Positions 1-11,153 of a stretch of DNA of 64,000 nt are shown piece by piece. Each line of letters opens with the position of its first letter. Position 1 is the stretch's first letter. The notes under the pieces are model-generated. The model did no database searches, had not been told where the DNA came from, and saw only the letters and a list, made by a program, of their open reading frames with translations. Location: NCBI RefSeq assembly GCF_000182925.2, contig NC_026505.1:5580001-5644000 (forward strand). The letters run 5' to 3'. Source of the stretch: Neurospora crassa OR74A. Taxonomy: Eukaryota; Ascomycota; Sordariomycetes; Sordariales; Sordariaceae. Both the position numbers and the translations under genes were made by a program.

Positions 1-2856
1 TCAGGAACCCTGAGGCGGAGATTGGTGGAGTTGGGATCTGCCTAGGACGACATCGACAGTGGAGAGCCCGTTAAAGCAGCCCGACTGATCCTTATGCTGG
101 TCACCTTTTACAGTACACACTAGTGTCCTGCTTGCAGCTATGTTCGTCTTCGGCCGAGGAGCAGTGAGCACAGCACGAGGAGGCTGTTGAGTTGAGTTGA
201 GTTGAGTTGAGTTGAAAGAGGGTGCTGTTCAGTTTTCCACTAGCACTACACTACTACTGCTAGTACAGTAGGGATGAGCCGCTAGGACTGAGACAGAACG
301 ATATATCACAATCAAAAGTCATGTCGTACTTTTTTTCCATTTCGAGGTAGTATTGCAACTCCCGAGAGAGTGGAGGCGTAGTGTAAATTTTTTTTCTTAA
401 AAAAAAAAAAAACCAAAATTGTGCTTCTGGTGACTGAGGGGTATACGGTACATACATAAAGGCGGTAAAGAGTCGCAAGAACCGGAGGTCATGCCGGTCC
501 AAGAGATGGCGTGCCTCTTGGGTTATTGAGGTCTTTGCAGAGTGCTTTCTTGCAATGCCACCCTCTTTTCCCACTTGGCTGATGACATCGATGGACGAAT
601 CAAGGCAGTCAATGTCACGCTGGCCCCAGCTTTTTGGGAACCATTGTTTGCTTGGCAAGTGATCTTCCCGCGGGCCAGTGGACGGTTGAGACGGGGGAGG
701 GACGGGTGAGGTTTCCTTTTTCCTTCGCGAGACAAGGAGGAAAGAAGAAAAATGGAGGTGGCGAAGAGGGGTTTCCAGTGACCATCGTGCTTGGCTTTTG
801 AGGGGAGACGACCGGGAGCATGGAACAGCCCGAATCTCCGCATTGGAGCACTCGTCAAAATACGGGGGGGACCAGCAGGCAGTTACGTGGACTAATTCAG
901 CCATTATAAACGGTCGTGCTTTCCCAACCATGCCCGTCACTGTTTCCCGTTGCTCATTCTTAACCGCCTCCAGTAAGAAAAAGTGTAGATCACGAGTCCA
1001 AATTATTCAAGTGAATAAAAGAAAGACAGATCGATGCTGGTTTTGTTTGTTAGCTCGCTCGCTCGAGACTTGCGACCTCCTCGGACAAGGGGAAAAAGAC
1101 AAGGTATGTATATGGGATGTGACATTGGTCCAAATCACCCCAAGCAAAAACCAGGGTCATGAACAACAATCCGATCTGACTCCATTCACAAGATGCAATG
1201 GCCAGCCAACTGGATGCGACACTACACACATTCACTTCACTCCAGCAGTCCCGCCTGGCCATCTTGAAAGTGGCACACTACATACATAGCGCGGAACAGC
1301 TCCGCCCGGTCTGCAAAAGGGGTGACTGACCGAATCTCGATGTGGGTGATTGCGATCATGTTAGTTGTTTCCGAGCAGGCCGCTGAAAGATGGATGCTGG
1401 GGGCGGGTTGGGGACGGGCCGCGGGAATTGCATCAACCTCCGTAACGCCCGCCGCTGAACACAAATCGAAGATTCGAAACGAGACGGAGTGGGTTTGTGA
1501 TATGCAAAACATGCCTTTCAGCCACCTACGTTGTACTGTACGTACATCGTGTACAACAATCTGCCGTTCTTTTAATTCCCACGGCATGGCCACATGGCTC
1601 AGCTATGTATGTACACGGTTAAAAAGGAAAATAAAATGACGATGTGCCGCCGCCCAGAAAATAGCGAGTCGTTGATTCAGTTCCCGCCCGGGGTTTCAGT
1701 TACCCGCCGCAGCATCATGGTTCGTTTTTATTCCATATCACACATTTGTGAAATCCGTTTCATATTTTCTTGGCAAGGAACAACGAACGAAAGGAAAAGA
1801 CTTTTAACGATCCTGTGACGACGGATTGACGACAACTTGTTGATATCCCCACTTACCACTACGTACCCTACTGAGCAGCGTCGGCGCCAGCGGCGGCAAC
1901 AGGCCCAAACGGCACTCACTTCTAGAAATAACCTCTACAAAAAAAAATCAAAAAAAAAAAAAAAATCGTATAAACACCAGTCAGTGATAGAGTTTCACTC
2001 GGCTGTTTTTAGCTGCAGCAGGCGGTGCAGACGTCGAGACAATTGCATGAATTGCATGAAGAAAAGAAACCCACTTCTGCCACCAAAAGTTGCCTACACC
2101 TGCAGTCCATACCTTGCACCCTCTGTCTTTGCAGTTGTTATTGGCGGTCTCGGGTCACGGTCCCGTCCGCACGCAGCATGAGTCCCGCTAGCTATAAACT
2201 AACTGACACCTAGAGGTACATAACCGCCCCGGCGCCCCTGCCCCGATGGAAACGACAATACGCACACCGCCGACCCCGAGCATTGAGGTCCGGACCGGGA
2301 TCGATAACGTATCTATTTTCATCGCCAAGGGGATCACGGCCTGGATAGAGTCTAATGCCGAAACAATGCATTTGAGCAAGCTGTTTTGCAGTTCCACCTT
2401 GCCGGTGTCGATGTTGGGTGGCTGGGTAAGGCAGCGCATGATGGGATGTTATCCATCCATCGGACACCTCCGGCGGTGGGAATCCGCGCGAACTAGATCT
2501 GACCAACGGACACCGGCCCGATCTCCACGCCGAATCACCACATACAATACCGGAGTGGTGGGGCCGGGACGGAGCCTCAGTAGGCAACACCTGCATTCGG
2601 CTGCGGGTGCTTTTGTTGAAGAAACACTTCGCCTTCAACGTAGATCGATTTGATTTATACGAAACGAGCAACTCTGATCGTGAACCCATGAACGTTATGT
2701 CAGTTCATCATGATGAATCCGTAGACCAATGCAAGCCCCTCCTGTCAGTGCTTCGTAGTAGCCTGCCTGCATACCCAAAGAATCTATATGTCTATGAAAC
2801 ATCTATATAATATCCATATACACGTGTATATTATCATCAAAACCCAAGATCACCCC
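1..2856. other. intergenic, no supported gene
   Basis: Open frames here (longest about 226 codons) overlap one another on both strands, have low-complexity or unconvincing translations, and match no family I recognise. The stretch holds a six-copy GTTGA repeat (186-215), A/T homopolymers near 387-411 and a GTACGTAC palindrome at 1538. Otherwise I see nothing. Confidence 0.6.
186..215. repeat. (GTTGA)6 microsatellite
   Basis: Six perfect tandem copies of the pentamer GTTGA in non-coding DNA. It is a simple-sequence repeat with no evident function. Confidence 0.95.
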
Positions 2857-4478
2857 CTAGTTAGCAAAGATCCTAACCTTACCCTCCGCCCCATCCACGC
2901 TCCCCGTAGCAACCACACACCTAATCTGCACACTCGCACTCACACTTCCCACCGTGGCCGCTCTCCTTCTCGCCGCCACCACCGGATCCGCCAGCGAACT
3001 GCCCTCCGACCTTCCATTCCCCGCCGTGGCATCCGCATCCTTCACCACCGGCGGCGCCCACCTGATACAGCTCACAAACCCTTCATACACCCCCGTCAGC
3101 GTCTGCACGCACCTACCCTCCTGGCTCAAGTCCCAGCACCTCATCGTCCTATCATCCGCTACCGAGAGCAGATACTTCCCGCCCGGGTGGAACACCAGTC
3201 CTCTCACCCAGTTATCATGTCCCACCAACACCTTGATACAATTTCCCCTCCCATCCCACAACCGTATCTGCTTATCCCGCGACCCCGTAGCCATAAACTC
3301 CGCGCTCGAGCTCGGCGGCGGCGCCCTCTCCAACCCCGCCAGCTTGGCCAAGTGGGGGTACGCCGTCGGCGGCGCAAACGCGCAACACAGATTGTAGTTC
3401 TCATGCCCAAACATCACCAGCCTGCACTCCGCATCCCTCCCACCCGCCAAGTCCCACAAGCGGACCGACTTGTCGCTGCCCGTCGACAGCAAATACCGTC
3501 CATCATGGCTCGGACAAACCGCCCTCGGCCAGTCCACATGGCCCAGGATGGTCTTGACGCAGTACCCCGTCGTGACATCCCATATTTTCAGACTGTTATC
3601 CTTGCTCGCACTGACCAGCAGGTTTCCACTGGCCGGCGCGCCGGCCGCTCCGCTGGGGATGAACCGGACGGAACTGACAATGTGATCGTGCCCCGGCAAA
3701 GTGCGAATGTTCTTGTACTCGTCGCTCGGGTCCCACAGCTTGATGGTCAGGTCGGAACTGCAAGAGGCCAAGAGGGTCCCGCCGCGCGGCCCGCCAAAGT
3801 CGACGTCCAGCACGGCTTTGGTGTGCCCCTTGATCGTCCGCTCTAGCTCGCCGAGCTCCCAGTCCCAGATCTTGATGGTGTAGTCTTCGGATCCCGAGGC
3901 CAGAGAGGTAAAGACCGGGTGGAAGGCGACGCAGGTCACGGGGAGGCGGTGAGATTCGAGGACGTAGCGCGGGGGGGCTTTGGGGAGCCAGTTGGTCGGG
4001 TCTTGGGTGCGGCGCGAGAGGGAGGAGGGCGTGGCGTTGTCGATTTCGGATTGGAGGAGGTGGTTGCGGGATTCGAGGTCGAGGATCTGTTTTTGTTGGA
4101 ATATGTTAGCTGGCTACATACCTTCAAGGTAGGTGCGAGATGTTAAGAGGTTGGATGGACAGATAAGTAGCGGACCTTCTTCTGCAACCGGACGACACTC
4201 GTCCACTTCTTTTCTAGGAGACCTTCATATTTCTTTGCCTTTTCCGCGTCAAAGGACTCTTCGGCAAGGTCGAGTTCATCCCGCAAAGTAGCCGCCGTAG
4301 TCGCGAGGTTCTTGGAGGCGAGGTATGCTAGGATCGACTTGTGCCTATTCCCAAAATCATCATCAGCAATTGCGCTCCTCGTGTGACAGTTCGTTACCTA
4401 GGAGAAAACAACTTACAGCTCCTCAGCCTGCCGGGTGGTCAACAACGGAGTGCCAATCTGAACTGAAGCTTGAGCCAT
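2857..4478 (-). CDS. pac1: LIS1/PAC1 (NudF) dynein regulator, LisH-WD40 protein
   Basis: Three exons, 4478-4417, 4344-4176 and 4086-2857, encode 486 residues in phase. The protein has a LisH dimerisation motif (about residues 16-48, containing [14 protein letters not shown]), a short coiled coil (about 60-92) and a seven-bladed WD40 propeller (from about 120 to the end) with repeat ends such as [30 protein letters not shown] and KQIRLWD. In this family the protein binds cytoplasmic dynein with Nde1/NudE and is needed for nuclear migration and spindle positioning along microtubules. The start was chosen because it gives the usual short N-terminus before LisH. Intron 1 has GTAAGT; intron 2 must use the unusual donor GTCCGC to keep frame. 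Filamentous fungi often carry two PAC1 paralogues, and which one this is cannot be told from the window. Confidence 0.95.
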
Positions 4479-5277
4479 CCTGGAAAGAAGGTTCCAGTGC
4501 CGGACGGCAGCAAGACTAGCTATGTATGTTTATTTCCATGTAGTCTAGAGCATGGGCACAATGTGCCACGCGTCCGAGTCGAGGCGTCACATTTGTGAAG
4601 TGGCCTGGTACGATTTGATGTGGAATGGCGGAGCAGATTGGCACAGAGAAGCAGTGGAATTGGTCCGCTGGTGCTGGTGATGGCCCGCTGGTGGCCCGCT
4701 ATCCGGACGCTACCTCACCTAGCTGTCCATGGGTACGTACCTACAATACTGTCCCGTTGAGCCTTCCCGCCCACCCTTATCGGCAGTGGGAGATCTGGGG
4801 TCCTTTCCGTGCTTCAACGGCTATCGCGACCCCCTGTTGGTGATCCTCGGTGCCTGCCGGGGTCCCCTAGGATTAGGGTTGAAGCGCTGCAACTACACCT
4901 CAGTAGAGGCATTTGCTGCTGCAACCCGCTATCGTGCGCCAAGTGGAACTTTACGATGGCGATAACAACCCGACGACGACGACAACAAGAGGACAACAGG
5001 GACAAGACACTTCAACAATCACAGTCATTGAGAAATCATCTCGGGTCAAGAATGCTTAGAGTTCCTAGTCCCAGTTTCTAGGATTATACTTCTCGTTCCT
5101 GCGTCTTCTTCCAGCTACCTATTCCATGCTTTAGTGGAATAGGATCCGTCAACCAATCGACCTCTCAACCCCGTGAGCGAGGTTGTGTAAGTGACTTTGG
5201 TCTGTGTCTCAACTGATTCTGAGCCCGTGATGAGTTACTCTTGAAAAGTCCACCTACGAGAACCATCAGTAGTAAAA
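4479..5277. other. divergent intergenic region, pac1 / fmt1
   Basis: About 800 bp between divergently transcribed pac1 (-) and fmt1 (+) that must hold both promoters. A GTACGTAC palindrome lies at 4733-4740. The short open frames inside are not convincing. Confidence 0.6.
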
Positions 5278-6996
5278 ATGCTACTCCAACGTCTCACCAT
5301 ATCCTCGGGCATGAGGTCATCCCTATCCTCTTTTTCTCGAAGAGCATCATCATCATCAGCATTCACTCGATGCTCATACAGCACAAAACCCAACAACAAG
5401 GTCTCAGACCCATTACGCATCCTCTTCTGCGGCTCAGATGTCTTCAGTTGCTACTCACTAAAAGCTCTTCATGCCGAACACAAGGCCAACCCAGGACTCA
5501 TCAAGTCCATTGATGTCATGGTCCGACCAGGAAAGGCTTTTGGCAGAGGGTACAAGGAGATCCGTCAAGGTGATATAATCTATCCCCAACACGCAGTTAG
5601 TTAACTAACAAAGTCCCTCTATTCCAGTCCCCATCCAAAACCTCGCCGAAGAACTTTCCCTCCCCATCCACATCCGCGATACCTTCACCGGCTGGTCCTT
5701 GCCTCAAAGTCCCCATGGAGAACCCATCAACCTCATCGTGGCCGTCTCTTTCGGTCTCTTTGTCCCTCCACGCATTCTCAACCAAGCTAAATACGGGGGG
5801 TTGAACGTTCATCCTTCTTTGCTACCCGAGTACGTCCTCCCCTTTTCTTCTTTTCCCCGTTTCCCCCATTGCCCCTTTCCCCTTTCCCCTGTCCAAGTAA
5901 ACAAACAAAAAACTACGTCCAAACACTAACAAATGTATTCCTAAAAACAAAAAGCCTCCGCGGCCCAGCCCCCCTCCACCATGCCCTCCTCAACCGCCTC
6001 TCCCACACGGGCGTCTCCCTCCAAACCCTCTCCCCCCAAACCTTCGACGCCGGCACCGTCATCGCCCAAACCCCTCTACCCGGCATTCCCATCCCGCCCG
6101 CCTGCACGGTGTCCCAACTGCACGACCTGCTCGCCCCTCTAGGAGCCGACATGCTCGTTTCTTCTCTGCAAAAAGGACTACACGTCCCGCCTTTGGCGCC
6201 CGTGATCGACAATACCATCCCCATCACCCCTCCTCTCCCCTCTCCTGTCGAGAACAAAATGTACACACACGCCCCCAAGATAACCAAAGCCGACCAGCGT
6301 TGGTCCATCTTACATCATTCAGCCGCGGACGCCGCGCTGCGAGCTCGAGTTTGCGGTGCCGGGTCGTTGTGGGCTAGTGTTTATCTACCTATTGCTTCCG
6401 AAGGATCCTCCGAAAAGAAGGGAACCAAAAAAGAAGCTCAAAAGGAGAAGCAGCTGGAGTATCCGCTCAACTACCCCCACCCCCTCGAGGAATCAGCAAA
6501 GGGATCACCGAAGCGCATCATTCTCGAGGACGTATCCGAGCTTTTCATCCCCTCCTCTTCTGTCGACGACGATGCTGGGCTTGAGCAAAAGTATGAAAGT
6601 TACCGACGGATTGTTGAAAGTATGAACAGCGGTAATTCCTGGTCCACCGAGCAGCTGGGACTTGAGCCTGTTTACCTACCTCAATCTCACACTGAATCCC
6701 CTTCAGACCCGCTCTCCTGGCTTTTAAGGCTTGGCGAGGACGAGTACGTCCATGTCGAGACGACCACTGCCAATGGTGAAAAGGTGACGGAGAGAAAGCC
6801 GAGAGTGAGTTGGGCTTTGTGTACCAGGTTGGGACTGGATGGCGGGAAGGAGGAAGATAAGGGGGCTGTGACGTTTGTGATCCCAGAAGATGGAGGCAAG
6901 TTTGGTTTGTTGAGGGTAGGGAAAATCAAGGTGGAGGGAAAGGGGGCAAAGCCGGCTAGACAGGTGATGAAGGAGCTGGCTGTTAAGGCGGGTTAA
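5278..6996 (+). CDS. fmt1: methionyl-tRNA formyltransferase, mitochondrial
   Basis: Exons 5278-5569, 5628-5829 and 5955-6996 give 511 residues. The enzyme transfers a formyl group from 10-formyl-THF to Met-tRNA for mitochondrial translation initiation. The first ~45 residues are rich in Ser/Arg/Leu and poor in acids, as expected of a mitochondrial presequence. The catalytic domain begins with RILFCGSDVFS (about residue 48). It contains NVHPSLLPDLRGPAPL (from about 156; the Asp codon is completed across intron 2) and FDAGTVIAQ, which together hold the Asn-His-Asp catalytic set known for this family. The protein is much longer than bacterial Fmt (about 315 aa) because of a diverged C-terminal half with a lysine-rich low-complexity insert (KKGTKKEAQKEK). 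Transcription converges with the next gene. Confidence 0.95.
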
Positions 6997-7488
6997 GAAG
7001 TTTGAGACATGGTGGCTTGAAATGTAGGATCAAGATAGGTCTGCCAGGAGCACAAATCACAAAACATTCAAATCACAATGGCAGGTCGGAGGAGCAGATA
7101 TAGAGTGATCAAAGTTGCCGTGGTTAAATTTCAATAATATACAGTGCGGTATATCTCAACCGCCCACTAACTAGAGTAACCCCATCTGCTATCTCGAGCA
7201 TCAAGCGTCACATCGTTCCACCATCCGAAATTTCTTCCTCCAAAGTTTTCAATGTTTCAAGGAATGATTGCTAGTCAAATAGAGAGATCCGGTCCACTCA
7301 GGGTCCTTTCACCCTTCGCCTCGCGGAAACCCTCCGCCAAAGTCATTAGTTGTAGATGGTTTGGAATCCCGCAGTTTCTGCAGGTGACTGCCCTCATGTT
7401 TCGTATCGTTTCGTCGTCATCAGTGTAAGGATATCGCTCCTCGTTATCATTATCATAGTAACGGTGTGACGGTCATGGCAGACTATGT
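6997..7488. other. convergent 3' region
   Basis: About 490 bp between the stop codons of the convergent fmt1 and Stf2-like genes, presumably holding both 3' UTRs. I see no open frame or repeat of note. Confidence 0.6.
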
Positions 7489-8040
7489 TTAGTCATGGGT
7501 GGCCTTGTGCTCGTCATCGACACTTCCGCCGCTAGAAGAAGTCTCCGTCTTCTCGAGAGTCACCTCCTCTTCCTCGGGGGCGTTATGGACACCCTCTTCG
7601 AAGAATGGCTCGGGCTCGTTGACCTCAAACTTGGTCTTAAACTGCTCCAAGTAATGGGGGACGCTAGGGTTGCTGACATTGGAGTGACGGCGAGCGACGA
7701 AATTGAACTCAGGGTCGTCGAGAACTTCGACACCAGCGTTGCCCCTGTTGAAAGCGATGTTAGTACATAATGAGAGGCACCAGGGTAGATGAGAAGGGTC
7801 ACATACCAGTTGCTCTTGCCACCGCCGTTCTTCTTAACCTTTTTGGGATCTGCATCGGCGAAACCGTTCTTGCCAAAGAACTTGGGAACGTGCTCGACGG
7901 GGACGAGTGAGCCATCTTCAGCCTGGGCAGCCGCAACGTGGGCCTTGTCGTTGAACTTGTGGGAGCGAGTCACTAAGACATGTGTAAGGCAATGTCCCAA
8001 TGATGTCATAACAAAGAGGAAGTGGTCGCTTCTACTTACT
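7489..8040 (-). CDS. Stf2/Tma10-like hydrophilin (ATPase-stabilising-factor family)
   Basis: The coding parts are a single nucleotide (A8040), then 7972-7807 and 7744-7489, giving 140 residues beginning MTRSHKFNDK. The start ATG is split: its A ends one exon and TG begins the next, across a 67-bp GTAAGT...TTAG intron (7973-8039). The choice is supported by the resemblance to yeast Stf2, which begins with a similar MTR and shares the GxGKxNWG signature, here GGGKSNWGN (about residues 50-58, spanning intron 2). The protein is small, hydrophilic and acidic at the C-terminus (PEEEEVTLEKTETSSSGG). Yeast relatives bind mitochondrial F1Fo ATPase or protect against desiccation; the role here is inferred only. 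A 5' UTR intron (8157-8286) precedes it. With the first intron retained, an ATG at 8009 is in frame and adds 13 different N-terminal residues. Confidence 0.8.
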
Positions 8041-8156
8041 CTTGAAAAGTGTAGTCGAAGTTGATGTGGTGAGGGTTATATGTGTGAGTAATATGTGGAC
8101 TGGGGTTATCGTTATTGTAGTTGAAGGTATTATTCAGTGGTAATCGTCAAGTTGAA

Positions 8157-8286
8157 CTGAGGGACAAAAGGTCAGCCAGCGTCACACGAACAACATGCGG
8201 GGCTTAATATAGCTGATATGAGAGACGAGACGGTGGGTGTCCGGGCTGGTTGGGGTAGGGAAAGGAAGACGGGATGTTCGACTTAC
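8157..8286 (-). other. 5' UTR intron of the Stf2-like gene
   Basis: On the minus strand a donor GTAAGT (8286-8281) and an acceptor TTTTGTCCCTCAG ending at 8157 bound a 130-bp candidate intron. The leader left after splicing, down to the split start codon, contains no upstream ATG. Confidence 0.6.
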
Positions 8287-11153
8287 TGAATGTGCTGTGT
8301 GAGGTGATGTCACAGAGATGGAAGAGTGGAAAGAATTCGACCGACTATTACAAGATGTAGTGAATATGGAAGGTTCGGGTATGATGTATTATTGTAAACA
8401 GAGTAAGGAAGAGATGGTTGGAAAAGTCGAGTATGCACTAGTAATACCAGTAGTGCGTAAGTAGTGGTAGATGTTGTTGTAATGAGTTTGAATGTTGAAA
8501 GAAACGATGGGATGGAGAGATGGGGGCATCTCCTCTTATAAGTGGAAGGCAAGCTCCCGAACCTTCCAATGAGAAGGGACAAGGAGTCATCGTCGAAGAG
8601 GGGTCGAGGTACGAAGTTGCTCGCACCTACGATCTGCTCTGCGGCTACTGTTTGGGAAGTCACAGTGGTGGGGAGATCGGTGAGGAGGACCGCGGGTATT
8701 GGAGTCACGCGACTTGATGCAACAGTCGATGACACTGACCTGACCTGTCCAGACTGTCCGTTTTGCCCAGCTCTATGGGGAAGGCGGGGCCCACGTCCAG
8801 TTCTTTGTTGAGTTGTCTCCATCTAGGAAACAACTGAAGCCAGTCTCAAGCTCCAATGCCGAATCTTAGCCATCCAATTTCACCATGTTGAGCTGTGGTG
8901 ACCCAATCTCCAAAAGTGTCAGTACCGAATGTAGTTGTTGACGTGATGAAGTACCATAGTCCCCGCTTTGCTATTGCCAGGTTACTTCGCAAATCACCCA
9001 GCGATTTGCATAAGATGGCTTTTCTTGGCCGCCGGCCTGTTACAACCATCTACTCTTATCTGGTGTGGTGTAGTGTAGTTACAGCTCGGGATGAAGCTTA
9101 TTCTCCATCTTGTCCATTTCATATCACGATCCAGAATCCTCAAGTTGCGAGACCGAGAAGTTGAAGGACACACCCACATCTCCCCACCTCCCCTGACGGC
9201 TGTGGGGAGGTGCAGGTCGGAGATAGGTCACTGTTATTGGGACTGTGCTTCACTTATACGAACCAGCCAAGTCAACACCACCAACACTGCCACTGAAATG
9301 TGGATTCTTATAAAGTCAATCCAGCTCTGCTGCCCTTGAACCTCTGGTCTGGGCCAATGGCACTGAGTACATATGTGTCGCTCTCCTATATCTCCGTCAT
9401 TGAACCTCTGTTGGTCGAGTCATCCCAAGATGTGGCATCTGGTGTTTTTGTCAAGACGGGGTGTAAGCTGGTGCGCCTCTCGAACAGCAGCACAGTCCGT
9501 TTAGACACACTGCAGCTGACAGGCACTGACAGGACGGGACTCCCCTCAGCAATGCAACCAATGCGGGTGACATCAGAGCTCCCCACCTGCACGTCTCAGG
9601 GACTCCCGATTGCGTTGCACCGTGGTGCTGATTTTGCGGGGTATGGAGCACAAAGCCGGCGCCAAGCCTGTCACGGTTTAGCGTCGAATTGCTTCAATCC
9701 TTCCAGGCCTGCCGCCAAATCGTCAATTCGCTTTGGAACCTTCCTGTCCGTTCTCGAGGATAGATAGCTTGGATATCAAGGCGATGTCGATGTCGGAGAT
9801 GGCAATGCGGATGAAGCAAATTTGGACGACGAGACTCACGAACTTTTCAGTCACGGTTCATGAACGCCGGGGCCCTTTTTCATGTGACCATCCACTGCAG
9901 CAAGTGGAAGCTTCCGAAAACAAATCAGGCCAGATTCGAAACTCGTCCCCGCCCGTGATTGGATTCGTTAATTCGTCAACCTTATCGCCCTTCCTTCCTC
10001 TGTTGTCAGGCAACCCAACCCGGACCCTTCAGTGACTCAACTGGGGACACTGTCGGCAACTTCGTCATCGAAGGGTCCAGAACTCGATACAGCCTCAACA
10101 CCAGCCATTTCATCCTCGGGACATGAACCATGTCTTCAGTCACCAGCTTAAATGGACAAGTTGTCCAAAACGTATTTCGCCTCGCCTTGACGTGGGGACA
10201 TCATCAGATAGACCCTCAAAGATAACACTTGGGCAGATGCCGTTGTGTACCACAGTGGATATGGCATCGCGACTTTCTCGTCCATCTCTCTATATTCTGA
10301 TGGCATGATTGCTTCCCGGCGCTATGCTTGAGGAGGACAAGTGTCTATGTAGAGGTCTCAAAGTAGTGTACATATCCCCGACAATGCAACGGCGGACCGC
10401 GGACCTGAGCTGAACGGGAGATCAAGTGGCATGATGTCGGCCGGGGATCTCTCCCGACCTGCCACCGCATGGTGTGCAAGGCAAACAGCGCTCACCTGCA
10501 AGATATATATAAACCAATTGAACCTATACGACCCTTCTCATAGAACCAACGAAATGGCAAACTCACTTTCATATTCCGGCTGTGTGCTTTTGTCGTACGG
10601 TTGTCGGTCAAAGCAACTCCGTTATTGGGGCTGTCCGACATCGGCAAATCCGCCCGAGAGCCATTGCAATGTGGTTCAGTCAGTGAATCGATGTCACCAT
10701 CTCACTCAGCTGTTAAGCTAACACTGTCTGCTGACCAAATTCGCACGCACTATTTGCGCTGACTTCCCGGCCAAAGCACAGTTTTTTATCCCCTTCGCAC
10801 ATGAAGATCCGTAGTGGCGAAAGATTTGTAATGCAGATCTTACATTTCGTCGTCGAAACCTGCAGGCCCAAAATCTCTACACTGTGTATTTCTAATCGAA
10901 TGCCTATCAAATTGTTACAATCCACCATCACATCGCTGTTTGTCTTATCGGAGTATCAACTGTATTCTCAATCTTGCAATTCCGCGGGACCAAAGAGACA
11001 GAGACTCGATCTCGACAACAACAACAACAACAAAGACTCGTATATTTTCGTTTTCTTTTTTCCAATTCGCTGCCCGAAAAGCAGCAGCCAAACAGGGCAA
11101 CACATTGTTTCATCTTCCCCAGACGAACGACCCCGCCATCCACCACCACCACC
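8287..11153. other. gene-poor intergenic region upstream of Stf2-like gene and dre2
   Basis: About 2.9 kb between two divergent genes. Frames such as 8310-8822 (-) and 9300-9767 (+) read through candidate leader or promoter DNA and show no recognisable domain. A TATATATAAA stretch at about 10504 and (CAA)n near 11018-11032, inside the dre2 leader, are the only simple signals I see. Confidence 0.5.
8535..8542 (-). promoter_or_regulatory. TATA-like box upstream of the Stf2-like gene
   Basis: The palindrome CTTATAAG lies about 250 bp upstream of the 5' UTR intron donor. Its position is plausible for a core promoter of a strongly expressed stress-type gene, but this is inference only. Confidence 0.25.

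Noticed and set aside
2788-3846. 352-codon plus-strand frame opposite pac1
   Set aside because: Arg/His/Pro-rich translation antisense to the WD40 exon; a shadow.
8310-8822. 170-codon minus-strand frame upstream of the Stf2-like gene
   Set aside because: It overlaps the TATA-like box and probable leader, with no domain and an amino acid makeup unlike neighbouring proteins.
9300-9767. 155-codon plus-strand frame
   Set aside because: No start context, no recognisable motif, and competing frames on the other strand.
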